A DNA stretch of 37,910 bases from Clostridia bacterium (GTDB lineage Bacteria > Bacillota_A > Clostridia > Christensenellales > Aristaeellaceae), in NCBI GenBank assembly GCA_017432405.1, contig JAFRJF010000316.1, forward strand, positions 1 to 37,910, given 5' to 3'. The translations under genes were made by a program, and so were the position numbers. Numbering within the stretch: the stretch's first letter is position 1; every line of letters begins with the position of its first letter. Of this stretch, positions 6,963 through 16,625 are shown piece after piece. A model generated the notes under the pieces. That model was not told where the DNA came from. It was given only the letters and a program-made list of their open reading frames with translations, and made no database searches.

Positions 6963-7817
6963 TCACTTACCTCCGCTCAGATTGCCGATGATGGCGGCGC
7001 ACACATCCTCCGTGCGATAGATGCCCTCGGGCATGTCGAAGCCCGACTCTCTCAGCCGCCTGGCCAGCTTGGCGCACTCCGGCACGTCCAGGCCGATGGC
7101 GTGGAGCTTGCTTTCGTGGACGAACACCTCGGCGGGCGTGCCGGTATAGGCGATCTCGCCCCGGTTCAGCACGAACAGGCGGTCGCACAGGCGGCCCACG
7201 TCGTCCATCGAGTGGGACACCATCACCACGGTGGTGCCGGATTCGTGTATGCCGCGAATCAGCCCGAACATTTCCCTGCGCCCCGTGGGATCGAGGCCGG
7301 CGGCGGGCTCGTCCAGTATCAGTATGGCTGGCTGCATGGCCAGCACGCCGGCGATGGCGACGCGGCGCTTCTGGCCCCCGGACAGCTCGAAGGGGGATTT
7401 CTCAGACACTGACGCCGGGTCCAGGCCGACCTGCCTGAGGGCGAGCTCCACCCGCTTGCTGATCTCCCCGGCGTCGAGGCCCAGGTTGGTCGGCCCGAAG
7501 GCCACGTCCTTGGCCACGGTCTCCTCAAACAGCTGGTATTCGGGGTACTGGAACACCAGCCCGACCGTCCTGCGGATGGCGATCAGGTCGGCGCCCTTTT
7601 CCCCCAGGTCCATGCCGTTGACGAAGACCACGCCGGGCTCGGACCTTTCAAGGCCGTTGAGGTGGGAGATGAGGGTGCTCTTTCCGCTGCCGGTGTGGCC
7701 GATGATGCCCACAAATTCCCCGTCCCGGATGCTCAGGCTGACTTCGTTCAGCGCCTTGGCCTCGAAGGGCGTTCCCGGCATGTAGACATGCGTCAGCTTC
7801 TTTACTTCAATCGGCAT
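6963..7817 (-). CDS. ecfA2: ECF transporter ATPase EcfA2
   Basis: A 284-residue ABC ATPase. Walker A GHTGSGKST (about 40-48), Q-loop FQYPEYQLFEETV (about 88-100), signature LSGGQKRRVAIAGVL (about 145-159), Walker B ILILDEPAAGLDP (about 164-176) and the switch His in SHSMDDV are all intact. The EYQLF wording after the Q-loop is typical of EcfA2 rather than EcfA1. The C-terminus carries the ECF-specific tail used for dimer contact. Its ATG overlaps the ecfA1 end by 16 bases, so the two are translated together, as expected for an obligate heterodimer. Confidence 0.95.
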   Translation of the reverse strand: MPIEVKKLTHVYMPGTPFEAKALNEVSLSIRDGEFVGIIGHTGSGKSTLISHLNGLERSEPGVVFVNGMDLGEKGADLIAIRRTVGLVFQYPEYQLFEETVAKDVAFGPTNLGLDAGEISKRVELALRQVGLDPASVSEKSPFELSGGQKRRVAIAGVLAMQPAILILDEPAAGLDPTGRREMFGLIRGIHESGTTVVMVSHSMDDVGRLCDRLFVLNRGEIAYTGTPAEVFVHESKLHAIGLDVPECAKLARRLRESGFDMPEGIYRTEDVCAAIIGNLSGGK

Positions 7818-8635
7818 AGCTCCACCGCCATTTCATTGACCGTCATGATGCCCTCGCTCAGCTCGACGCCCTTTTCCCGAAGCATCTGCGCCAGCTTCAT
7901 CATCTCCGGCACATCCAGCCCAAGCTCGAGAATGCGGTCTGTTTGTGTGAAAACCGACCGGGGTTCGCCCTCCAGAGCGATCCTTCCGCCGTCCATGACG
8001 ACCAGCCGGTCGGCCATGGCGGCTTCCTCCATAAAGTGGGTAATCCACACGATGGTGATGCGCTCCTCCACGTTCAGCCGGCGGGCCAGCGCAAACACAT
8101 CCCGCCTGCCGATGGGATCGAGCATGGCGGTGGATTCGTCGAACACGATGATCCTCGGGCGCATGGCCAGCACCCCGGCCACGGCCACCCGCTGCTTCTG
8201 CCCGCCGGAGAGCATGGAGGGGGAGGCCAGCGCGAATTCCGACATGCCCACACTGTGCAGCGCCTCGTCGACGCGGGCGCGTATCTCCTGCGGCGGCGTA
8301 CCCAGGTTTTCAAGGCCGAAGGCGCAGTCCTCTTCCACGATGGTGGTGACGATCTGGTTGTCCGGATTCTGGAAGACCATGCCGCAGGACTTTCGGACCT
8401 CGTAGCAGTCGTCCTCGTTGGCGGGCGTGATGCCGTTGACCTTCACGCTGCCCCCGGTGGGCAGCTGCAGGGCGTTCAGCAGCTTGGCGAAGGTGGATTT
8501 TCCACTGCCGTTTCGGCCCAGTATCGCCAGGAACTCGCCCTCGGCGATGTCAAGGGTCACGTGATCCACGGCCAGCGTGGACGCGCCTTCGTATTTAAAG
8601 CATACGTCCCTCGCTTCGATGATCGTTTTTTTCAT
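7802..8635 (-). CDS. ecfA1: ECF transporter ATPase EcfA1
   Basis: A 277-residue ABC ATPase, partner of EcfA2. Walker A is GRNGSGKST, the Q-loop is FQNPDNQIVTTIVEED (EcfA1 type, with the PDNQ wording), the signature is LSGGQKQRVAVAGVLA, and Walker B is IIVFDESTAMLDP. Walker B carries DES where EcfA2 has DEP, which is normal in EcfA1. The start is ATG 8635 with GGAGG 7 bases upstream. A TTG two codons earlier is too close to that site. It is the first gene of a six-gene operon (ecfA1-ecfA2-ecfT-truA-ybaK-HAD) and diverges from pgk. Confidence 0.95.
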   Translation of the reverse strand: MKKTIIEARDVCFKYEGASTLAVDHVTLDIAEGEFLAILGRNGSGKSTFAKLLNALQLPTGGSVKVNGITPANEDDCYEVRKSCGMVFQNPDNQIVTTIVEEDCAFGLENLGTPPQEIRARVDEALHSVGMSEFALASPSMLSGGQKQRVAVAGVLAMRPRIIVFDESTAMLDPIGRRDVFALARRLNVEERITIVWITHFMEEAAMADRLVVMDGGRIALEGEPRSVFTQTDRILELGLDVPEMMKLAQMLREKGVELSEGIMTVNEMAVELCRLK

Positions 8636-8657
8636 GGGCAAGCCTCCAATTTGGAGC

Positions 8658-8663
8658 AGTATA
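8658..8663 (-). promoter_or_regulatory. Extended -10 promoter of the ecfA1 operon
   Basis: On the minus strand, TATACT is preceded by TGG, giving the extended TGnTATACT form. It lies 22 bases before the ecfA1 ATG. No good -35 box is visible. Confidence 0.45.
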
Positions 8664-8713
8664 CCATACCATCGTTAAGAGTAATCCGCCTTGTCCGCTG
8701 TTTTTGCGCCGAA

Positions 8714-8790
8714 TTGACACAATCAACGCAAATTTTATAGAGGTCAAATCGTGAAATGCCCTTTATTTTTTTGCGCTGATGTGTTAGAAT
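8714..8790 (+). promoter_or_regulatory. Promoter region of the pgk-tpiA-gpmI operon
   Basis: Two candidates are seen. TTGACA (8714-8719) lies 16 bp before TATAGA (8736-8741). An extended -10, TGTTAGAAT, has TAGAAT at 8785-8790, about 33 bases before the pgk ATG. Either or both may be used. Sequence alone does not decide. Confidence 0.55.
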
Positions 8791-8823
8791 AAGTTCATCA
8801 ATATGATTAAGGAGTGAACCGCT

Positions 8824-10014
<1,191 letters not shown>

Positions 10015-10052
10015 TCAGGAGTATTTTTCAGATAATATTACCTACAACCAGA

Positions 10053-10127
10053 AGTGGTTAGTGTTTAGTGATTAGTGGTTAGTGAATAGCAAATCAACTA
10101 AACACTAGCCACTAACCACTAACCACT
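10053..10127. repeat. Heptamer-repeat inverted repeat between pgk and tpiA
   Basis: The left arm (10053-10084) is built of tandem 7-mers of the form GTGnTTA. The right arm (10096-10127) is built of CACTAAC-type 7-mers, its near complement. The two 32-base arms pair with a handful of mismatches around an 11-base loop. It lies 38 bases after the pgk stop and ends 20 bases before the tpiA ATG, so it would form a long hairpin in the mRNA. Confidence 0.85.
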
Positions 10128-10147
10128 ATATCGAGGAGGAGATTCCC

Positions 10148-10894
10148 ATGCGCAAGCCCATTATCGCCGGTAACTGGAAGATGAACAAGACCCCGGAAGA
10201 GGCCGCTCAGCTGGTCAGGGACCTGATCCCGCTGGTCAAGGACGCCAAGTGTGACGTGGTCGTCTGCACCCCCGCGGTGAACTTCGCCGCCGTCAAGCCC
10301 GTGATCGAGGGCACCAACATCAAGCTGGGCGCCCAGAACGTGCACTTCAAGGCCTCCGGCGCCTACACCGGCGAGCTGAGCGCCGACATGCTGAAGGCTG
10401 CCGGCTGCGAATATGTCATCATCGGCCACTCCGAGCGCCGCCAGTACTTCGGCGAGACCGACAAGACCGTCAACCTGCGCACCGTCGCCGCCGTGAAGGC
10501 CGGCCTGAAGGCCATTGTTTGCGTGGGTGAGATGAAGGACGAGCGTGAAGCGGGCTACACCGACATGATCGTCATGTACCAGACCCAGATGGCGCTGCAC
10601 GGCCTGACCGCTGAGGAGCTGGAAAACGTCGTAATCGCCTATGAGCCCGTTTGGGCCATCGGCACCGGCCTGACTGCCACCGACGAGCAGGCCAACGAGA
10701 CCATCGGCGTCATCCGCAAGGCCATTGGCAATAAGTTTGGCGAGGAAGCCGCGGCGAAGATCCGCATCCAGTACGGCGGCAGCATGAAGGGCTCCAACGT
10801 GAAGGGCCTGATGGCGCAGCCCGAGATAGACGGCGGCCTGATCGGCGGCGCGAGCCTGAAGGCTGAGGACTTCGCGCAGGTGGTGAACTTCTGA
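10148..10894 (+). CDS. tpiA: Triosephosphate isomerase
   Basis: A 248-residue TIM barrel that interconverts dihydroxyacetone phosphate and glyceraldehyde 3-phosphate. Active-site residues are visible: the N/K pair in GNWKMNKT (about 8-15), the catalytic His in IGHSERRQYFGE (about 95-106) and the catalytic Glu in AYEPVWAIGTG (about 164-174). The phosphate-binding loop YGGSMKGSN (about 210) and GGLIGGASL near the end are also present. The start is ATG 10148 after GAGGAGGAG. Its TGA overlaps the gpmI ATG by one base, so gpmI translation is coupled. Confidence 0.98.
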   Translation: MRKPIIAGNWKMNKTPEEAAQLVRDLIPLVKDAKCDVVVCTPAVNFAAVKPVIEGTNIKLGAQNVHFKASGAYTGELSADMLKAAGCEYVIIGHSERRQYFGETDKTVNLRTVAAVKAGLKAIVCVGEMKDEREAGYTDMIVMYQTQMALHGLTAEELENVVIAYEPVWAIGTGLTATDEQANETIGVIRKAIGNKFGEEAAAKIRIQYGGSMKGSNVKGLMAQPEIDGGLIGGASLKAEDFAQVVNF

Positions 10895-12453
10895 TGAGCA
10901 CGACCGCGCTTATTATCATGGACGGATTTGGGATCGGCGAAAACGATCCCAAATCCAACGCCATCGTCGCCGCCGGCATTCCTGTGCTGGAGGGACTGAG
11001 GGAAAAATACTGCGCAACCACCATCGGCGCCTCCGGCCTGGACGTGGGCCTGCCGGACGGCCAGATGGGCAATTCCGAGGTGGGGCACACCAACATCGGC
11101 GCGGGCCGCGTGGTCTACCAGATGCTGGTGAAGATCACCAAGGACATCAAGGACGGCGTGTTCTTTGAAAACAAGGCCATGCTGGCCGCCATGGAGAACT
11201 GCAAGAAGAACGGTACGGCCCTTCACCTGATCGGCCTGGTCTCTCCCGGCGGCGTCCACTCCCACACCGAGCACCTCTACGGCATCATCGAAATGGCGAA
11301 GCGGCACGGCCTGGAGAAGGTCTACGTGCACTGCCTGCTGGATGGCCGCGACGTGCCGCCGGATTCCGGCTGGGAGTATGTCAAGAACCTGGTTGAGAAG
11401 ATGAAAGAAATCGGCGTGGGCAAGGTGGCCACCGTCATGGGCCGACTGTACGCCATGGACCGTGATTTTGCCTGGGAGCGCGTGGAAAAGGCCTACAACG
11501 CCATGGTCTGCGCCGAGGGCATCCAGGCCAGCGATCCCGTTCAGGCCATACTGGATTCCTACAAGGTGGTGGACGAGACCGGCAAGCACCTGACCGACGA
11601 GTTCATGCTGCCCACCGTCATCGATCCCGAGGGCACCATCAAGGCCAACGACTCCGTGATCTTCTTCAACTTCCGCCCCGACCGGGCCCGCGAGATCACC
11701 CGCGCCTACGTCGATCCCGACTTCAAGGGCTTCGAGCGCAAGCACGGCTTCTTCCCGCTGACCTACGTGTGCATGACCCAGTACGACGCGACCATGCCCA
11801 ACGTGCTGATCGCCTATCCGCCGGAGAGTCTGCACATGACCATGGGCGAATACCTTTCCAAGCTGGGCAAGAAGCAGCTCAGGATCGCCGAGACCCAGAA
11901 GTACGCCCACGTCACCTTCTTCTTCAATGGCGGCGAGGAGCGCGTCTTCGACGGCGAGGACCGCATACTGGTGCCCAGCCCCTCCGCCGAGGAGGTGCCC
12001 ACCTTCGACCTCAAGCCCGAGATGAGCGCCTATGAGGTCACCGACGCGGTGCTCAAGTGCATAGACGAGAAGAAGTACGACGTCATCATACTGAACTTCG
12101 CCAACTGCGACATGGTCGGCCATACCGGCGTCATGGAGGCGGCGAAGAAGGCCGTGCGCACCGTGGACGAATGCGTCGGCAAGATCGTGGACGCTCTGGT
12201 CGCCCAGGGCGGCAAGGTGGTCATCACCGCCGACCACGGCAACTGCGACATGATGATCGACCCCGTGCACGGCGGCCCGTTCACCGCCCACACCACCAAC
12301 CCGGTGCCGGTGATCGTCATCGATCCCGACCACCCCAAGCATAAGCTGCGCCAGCACGGCGGCAAGCTGTGCGACCTGTGCCCGACCATGCTGGACCTGA
12401 TGGGCATTGATAAGCCAGCTGAAATGACCGGCGAAAGCCTGATCGTGCACTGA
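10894..12453 (+). CDS. gpmI: 2,3-bisphosphoglycerate-independent phosphoglycerate mutase
   Basis: A 519-residue Mn-dependent mutase of the alkaline phosphatase superfamily, converting 3- to 2-phosphoglycerate. The metal Asp lies in IIMDGFG (about 7-13). The phosphoserine nucleophile is in the GQMGNSEVGH segment (about 55-64). VHSHTEH, GRDVPPDSG, FNFRPDRAREI and the C-terminal metal sites ADHGNCD and HT(T)NPVP are all in place. The length is typical (510-520). It begins at the overlapping TGATG with the tpiA stop and ends the glycolytic operon before a 13-bp hairpin. Enolase is not in the window. Confidence 0.98.
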   Translation: MSTTALIIMDGFGIGENDPKSNAIVAAGIPVLEGLREKYCATTIGASGLDVGLPDGQMGNSEVGHTNIGAGRVVYQMLVKITKDIKDGVFFENKAMLAAMENCKKNGTALHLIGLVSPGGVHSHTEHLYGIIEMAKRHGLEKVYVHCLLDGRDVPPDSGWEYVKNLVEKMKEIGVGKVATVMGRLYAMDRDFAWERVEKAYNAMVCAEGIQASDPVQAILDSYKVVDETGKHLTDEFMLPTVIDPEGTIKANDSVIFFNFRPDRAREITRAYVDPDFKGFERKHGFFPLTYVCMTQYDATMPNVLIAYPPESLHMTMGEYLSKLGKKQLRIAETQKYAHVTFFFNGGEERVFDGEDRILVPSPSAEEVPTFDLKPEMSAYEVTDAVLKCIDEKKYDVIILNFANCDMVGHTGVMEAAKKAVRTVDECVGKIVDALVAQGGKVVITADHGNCDMMIDPVHGGPFTAHTTNPVPVIVIDPDHPKHKLRQHGGKLCDLCPTMLDLMGIDKPAEMTGESLIVH

Positions 12454-12474
12454 CGTAACACGCTTTTCAACACT

Positions 12475-12508
12475 ATGGGCTGCGTTCCGCAAACAGAACG
12501 CAGCCCAT
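12475..12508 (+). terminator. Hairpin between convergent gpmI and glgB
   Basis: A 13-bp perfect stem (ATGGGCTGCGTTC / GAACGCAGCCCAT) with an 8-base loop lies 21 bases after the gpmI stop and 18 bases before the glgB stop. It is followed by only two T residues. It probably ends both convergent transcripts, though the T-tract is poor. Confidence 0.65.
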
Positions 12509-12526
12509 TTCATCGGCGTAGGGGGA

Positions 12527-14542
12527 TCAGAGCCGCCTGAACACGATGGCCGTGCGGCAGGGGATGTAGATCTCGAATCCCAGGCCGCGGCCTTCTTCGA
12601 ACTTCGTATAGTATACGTAATCCTTGCTGGTGCGGTCCATGCCCCCGAAGTCGATGTCGTCGGTGGAGAAAATCACCTTGTATTTGCCCTCGCCCACGGA
12701 GTGGACCGGAAGGAAGAAGTCGGTGGGGGAATGGGTGGGATGGAAGTTGAACACGTAGACCAGCTCGCCCTTTGAGAAGGCGATGATCTTTCCCGGCTGG
12801 TCGATCCAGAGGTTCACGGTGTCCGTCTTGTTCAGCACCCGGTACTTCCGGCTGAACTTCAGCATGGCCCGGTCGAAATTGGCCAGCCACGCGTACTTCA
12901 GCGTTTCGTTCTGCACCAGCGACCACTGGCGACGGGCGTACTTATAGCTCCAGCCGTTGCCCTCCCGGGGGAAGTCGATCCACTCCGGGTGCCCGAACTC
13001 GTTGCCCATGAAGTTCAGGTAGCCGTCGCTGCCCAGCGCGAGGGTGATGAACCGGATCATCTTGTGCAGGGCGATGGCCCGGTCGATGGGGATGGAGTGA
13101 TAGGACTTGGTCATGCCGCTGTACATCTCCGCGTCCGCCATGCGGAAGATCAGCGTCTTGTCGCCCACCAGCGCCTGGTCGTGGGATTCGCAGTAGCCAA
13201 TGTTCTTCTCCTGGGGGCGGCGCGTGGTCAGCTCGTACCACATCTTGAACATGTCCCACTGGTCGTCGGAATACTCCTTGAGCAGCCGGATCCAGAAGTC
13301 CGGCACGCCCATGGACAGGCGGTAGTCGAAGCCGATGCCGCCGCTGCGGATGGGGATGCACATGCCGGGCATGCCGCTCATCTCCTCGCAGACGGTCAGC
13401 GCAAAGGGGTTGACCGCGTGCACCAGCTCGTTGGCCAGCTGGAGATAGGTCAGCGCGTCCACATTGGTGTTCAGCCCGAAGTACTGGGAATAGTCGGTAA
13501 AGCTGGCGCCGAGGCCGTGATCCTGGTAGATCATCGATGTGACGCCGTCGAAGCGGAAGCCGTCGAAGTGGTATTCCTCCAGCCAGAACTTCAAATTGGA
13601 CAGCAGGAAGTGCAGCACCTCATGCTTGCCGTAGTCGAACAGGCGGGTCTTCCAGGCGGGGTGCCAGCCCCTTTCTCCTGCCAGGAAGTACTGATCGTCC
13701 GTGCCGTCCAGCCCGTTGAGGCCCTCGTCGGCATTGGCGGAGGCGTGGTAATGGACCACATCCAGCAGCACGTACATGCCCATCTCATGGGCCTTGTTGA
13801 TCAGGTATTTCAGGTCCTCCGGCTCGCCATACCAGGACGAGGCTGCGAAGAAATTGGTCACCTGGTAGCCGAAGGAGGCATAGTATGGGTGCTCCTGTAT
13901 CGCCATGAGCTGGACGGTATTGTAGCCGAGGCCGCGGATGTATTCCAGGTTGAAGTCGGCGAATTCGCGGTAGCTGCCCACCCCCTCCTTCTCCTGGGCC
14001 ATGCCGATGTGCGCCTCGTAGATGTAGGGTGGGGCGATCTTGCGCTTGCCGTAGCCGCCGTCGGTCCATTGAAAGGGACGGGCAGGGGCCCAGATCTGAC
14101 CGTTGAAGAGGTGCTCTGAGTTCTGGACCACGCGCCGGATGTAGGCGGGAATGTGGTCGGTGCGCTTGCCGTCCTTCGTGACCTGTACCTTCACCAGCTG
14201 ACCGTGCTTCAGGGTGTCCGCGCCGTCAAGGGCGATTTCCCAGGTGCCGTCCGGCAGGCGGGTCAATGGATGGGATTCCCGGTTCCAGTCGTTGAAATCG
14301 CCGATCAGGTGCAGTGCGTCGGCCCCGGGCGCCCATTCGCGATAGACCCACCCGGTCTCGGTGCGATTAAAGCCGTAGTACAGATAGCCGTTGGCGAAGG
14401 ACGTCATGTCGGTTCCGTCACCCAGAAGTGATTTGCGCGTATTTGCGTGTCGCTCCATCCTCAGGGCGATGTCGTTATAATAAGGTTGAAGCCAGGGATC
14501 GATGGACATGATCCTGTATTGGGTCGGTCTGTTGGCCTTCAT
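12527..14542 (-). CDS. 1,4-alpha-glucan branching enzyme, eukaryote-like GH13_8 type
   Basis: A 671-residue glycogen branching enzyme that makes alpha-1,6 branches. An N-terminal CBM48 (WAPGADALHLIGDFNDWN, about 70-87) precedes the GH13 barrel. The catalytic residues are the nucleophile Asp in DGFRFDGVTSM (about D332), the acid/base Glu in VCEEMSGMP (about E386) and the Asp of ESHDQA. The wording DGFRFDGVTSM, NFMGNEFGHPEWIDFPREG and EEMSGMP is that of the eukaryotic/GH13_8 branch, not the common bacterial GlgB (GH13_9), so I leave out the symbol. The start is ATG 14542 with GGAGG 11 bases upstream. An in-frame GTG 12 bases earlier overlaps that site. No other glycogen gene is nearby. Confidence 0.9.
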   Translation of the reverse strand: MKANRPTQYRIMSIDPWLQPYYNDIALRMERHANTRKSLLGDGTDMTSFANGYLYYGFNRTETGWVYREWAPGADALHLIGDFNDWNRESHPLTRLPDGTWEIALDGADTLKHGQLVKVQVTKDGKRTDHIPAYIRRVVQNSEHLFNGQIWAPARPFQWTDGGYGKRKIAPPYIYEAHIGMAQEKEGVGSYREFADFNLEYIRGLGYNTVQLMAIQEHPYYASFGYQVTNFFAASSWYGEPEDLKYLINKAHEMGMYVLLDVVHYHASANADEGLNGLDGTDDQYFLAGERGWHPAWKTRLFDYGKHEVLHFLLSNLKFWLEEYHFDGFRFDGVTSMIYQDHGLGASFTDYSQYFGLNTNVDALTYLQLANELVHAVNPFALTVCEEMSGMPGMCIPIRSGGIGFDYRLSMGVPDFWIRLLKEYSDDQWDMFKMWYELTTRRPQEKNIGYCESHDQALVGDKTLIFRMADAEMYSGMTKSYHSIPIDRAIALHKMIRFITLALGSDGYLNFMGNEFGHPEWIDFPREGNGWSYKYARRQWSLVQNETLKYAWLANFDRAMLKFSRKYRVLNKTDTVNLWIDQPGKIIAFSKGELVYVFNFHPTHSPTDFFLPVHSVGEGKYKVIFSTDDIDFGGMDRTSKDYVYYTKFEEGRGLGFEIYIPCRTAIVFRRL

Positions 14543-14583
14543 ATCAGTCAGCACCTCCGCCTGTGTCGCATAACTCTATTATG

Positions 14584-14589
14584 ATTATA
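14584..14589 (-). promoter_or_regulatory. Extended -10 promoter of the branching enzyme gene
   Basis: On the minus strand, TGTTATAAT gives a perfect TATAAT with the extended TGn element. It lies 41 bases before the ATG. The -35 region has no recognisable hexamer. Confidence 0.6.
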
Positions 14590-14687
14590 ACACATAATTG
14601 ACGAAGTGGCCATACATATTGACACTTTTCATTAAAAAGAATGTGCCGCGCGGAGGTGCTTTCGGCTGCTACAGGCGCAAGATAAAG

Positions 14688-15440
14688 CTACGGATCAGAG
14701 GATCGCTCGTTATGATCCACGGCATTCATCAGGTATTCGATAAATTCGCGGTTGGATGGGCGATGGTCAAAGCACCGGCTCAGGGAGCCCCGATCATAGG
14801 CGATTGCAATCGCGCTGCGCATGGAGCGCTCGATTCTCGAAACGGTGGTATCCATCCGTTGGGCCAGCTGCGCATACAGCCCCTTTGACAGGTTCTTCAT
14901 CAAAAGCGCGTCGCCGTTACAGTGAACCGCCGCCTCGATGAAGTAGGTCGCGCCATCCAGACGCACAGACATACCCAGGTCCTTCAGCAGCTTGTGAACG
15001 GCCGCCCCGCGCAGGCGTTGCGCGTCGCTTTGTCGATCATGCCTTTCGATATCCGTCAAGGACTGGCGGCTGCTGTGGCCACAGGCCTGGATCAATTCCG
15101 GCAGCGTGGCCATCTCGATGGGCTTGCACAGGAAAAAGGATGCGCCGTATCGGCACGCGCACTGCATGGTGGCATCGGAATAAAAGTAGGTACAGACGAT
15201 CACCGAAGGCACCTGGCTGAGGCGCTGGAGTTCGTGCAACAGGGAAATGCCATCAAACTCAGGCAGCGGGATGTCCGATATGACCACATCCGGCTTGAGC
15301 CGCAGGCAATCCCTCAACGCCGTCCGGCCGTTGCCACTGCTGCCGATGATTTCAATCCCCTGACATCCCGCTACCGCGCGGCGTATCCCTGCGATGAATT
15401 GCAAATCCATATCCGCAATGTACAGACGGCATTTCTTCAT
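14688..15440 (-). CDS. Spo0A-like response regulator (receiver + Spo0A C-terminal domain)
   Basis: A 250-residue regulator with the two Spo0A domains. The receiver (about 1-120) has phosphoacceptor D56 in VVISDIPLPEFDG, the same position number as in B. subtilis Spo0A, plus T84 and K106. The first acidic pocket residue D10 is kept, but the second (D11 in Spo0A) is Met. The C-terminal domain (about 145-240) carries the Spo0A DNA-binding signature: VHKLLKDLG, TTVSRIERSMRSAIAIAYDRG, then the PSNREFI end. It is shorter and more divergent than true Spo0A, and the usual upstream neighbour spoIVB is absent, so I read it as a paralogue. It lies downstream of spoIIP on the same strand, but has its own promoter. 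The start is ATG 15440, with AAAGGA upstream. Confidence 0.85.
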   Translation of the reverse strand: MKKCRLYIADMDLQFIAGIRRAVAGCQGIEIIGSSGNGRTALRDCLRLKPDVVISDIPLPEFDGISLLHELQRLSQVPSVIVCTYFYSDATMQCACRYGASFFLCKPIEMATLPELIQACGHSSRQSLTDIERHDRQSDAQRLRGAAVHKLLKDLGMSVRLDGATYFIEAAVHCNGDALLMKNLSKGLYAQLAQRMDTTVSRIERSMRSAIAIAYDRGSLSRCFDHRPSNREFIEYLMNAVDHNERSSDP

Positions 15441-15499
15441 CTTTTGTCATCCTTTATAAGCATTCATTGGCCTGTATATATGTCGTTTGGTTATCTGTA

Positions 15500-15528
15500 A
15501 TGATAATAACTGTTAGGCGCTGTGTCAA
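15500..15528 (-). promoter_or_regulatory. Sigma-A promoter of the Spo0A-like gene
   Basis: On the minus strand, a perfect TTGACA (15528-15523) and TATCAT (15505-15500) are spaced by 17 bp, about 60 bases before the start codon. This means the gene can be expressed apart from spoIIP. Confidence 0.75.
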
Positions 15529-15597
15529 TATAAATAAGTCCATTGGTTGTTTATTATCAAGTTAACAATAGGAAGGATGTCCATATAATTACATTAA

Positions 15598-16605
15598 TTA
15601 TTCCCGCGATGCATTCGTCACCGTTGTGCGTTTATCCAAGTCAAAGCCCGATCCGTCCGTGATGTATGGATGTTGCGCCTCCCATTCCGCCTTTATCCGC
15701 GTCAGCTCCGGATCCGGCGATTCCACCATCAGCGCGTAAATCGCCTTTGCCAGGGGAGAGACCGAGTTGCAGGCCTGGGCCAGCGTATTGCGATTGTGGC
15801 CCACCTCCACGAGGATCGAAAACACGCCGATGTTCTGGTTATAGCGGCCATCCTTGACCAGCACCGGCTTGCACAGTCCGGGCGCCTCCCTGTTGATGCG
15901 CGCCTCCAGCGCCCTGGCGAAGCTGAGGTTTTGAGAATACCAGGGCTTGACGTCAAAGCCGTTGCCGTTGCCGACCAGCAGCATGACGGGCGCCATTTCC
16001 TCGTCGCCGGAGAACGAAACGGAGATCGGGTCGCCATCGACATAGGCATCCCTGTGCAGGTCGATATAAAGATCGAAGCGCTCCCTGTAAGCCGTCAGCG
16101 TGGCGAGAGATCGGGTATAGGCCGTTGAAAGCTGATGCGCTTCGTGATCCGTCATGTCGTGAACCACGTCGAAGCCGTACCGCCTCAGTTGGATGGCCAA
16201 TTCTTCTCCCACCCTGACCACGCTGTGCTTGTTGTCCGTGGTCCGCCAGACCTCCACCGCTTCATAGGGGTCGCTGGCGGTCTGCTCATAGGCTTCGTGG
16301 GTATGGGTATGATAGATCAACACGCGGGGGACAGGGTCATCGACTTCCGCCCGGTCGATGACCTCGATTTCGATGCGCCCGCCCTGCCGTGCCGCCGCGC
16401 CTGAATTGCCAGACGAGGCAAAGGCCTGTGCAGCCTTTGCCTCGTCACCCTCGTTCGCTTCAACCAGGCTTGCGGAGCCGTTGGCCGGAACCTGATCGCG
16501 CTGCGCCAGCAATCGCACGCCTATGAATACGAGCACCGCAGCCAACAGCAGGACGGTCAAAGTCAACAGAAGCCTCGAAGCCCGAATGACCTTGAAATGA
16601 ATCAC
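15598..16605 (-). CDS. spoIIP: Stage II sporulation protein P (SpoIIP-like amidase/endopeptidase)
   Basis: A 335-residue membrane-anchored peptidoglycan hydrolase. In sporulation SpoIIP, with SpoIID and SpoIIM, thins the septal wall and drives engulfment. One N-terminal membrane helix lies at about 9-33, and the catalytic domain spans about 90-295. The zinc and catalytic residues are visible: IYHTHTHEAY (H99/H101, E104), DLHRDA (H184) and VEVGHNRNT (E267). The start is GTG 16605, with GGGAGG 7 bases upstream. A longer frame upstream has no site and no homology. In most Firmicutes spoIIP follows gpr, but here it precedes a Spo0A-like gene. Whether another spoIIP copy exists elsewhere cannot be seen. 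Confidence 0.88.
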   Translation of the reverse strand: MIHFKVIRASRLLLTLTVLLLAAVLVFIGVRLLAQRDQVPANGSASLVEANEGDEAKAAQAFASSGNSGAAARQGGRIEIEVIDRAEVDDPVPRVLIYHTHTHEAYEQTASDPYEAVEVWRTTDNKHSVVRVGEELAIQLRRYGFDVVHDMTDHEAHQLSTAYTRSLATLTAYRERFDLYIDLHRDAYVDGDPISVSFSGDEEMAPVMLLVGNGNGFDVKPWYSQNLSFARALEARINREAPGLCKPVLVKDGRYNQNIGVFSILVEVGHNRNTLAQACNSVSPLAKAIYALMVESPDPELTRIKAEWEAQHPYITDGSGFDLDKRTTVTNASRE

Positions 16606-16625
16606 GCGTCCACCTCCCATGCAGC

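Noticed and set aside
10053..10127. CRISPR-like array
   Set aside because: The 7-base units are contiguous with no spacers and are arranged as an inverted repeat. No cas gene is near.
10639..12513. A 624-codon open frame antisense to tpiA and gpmI
   Set aside because: It is rich in His, Gly, Val and Ala as expected from the complement of GC-rich coding DNA, and it fully overlaps two certain genes.
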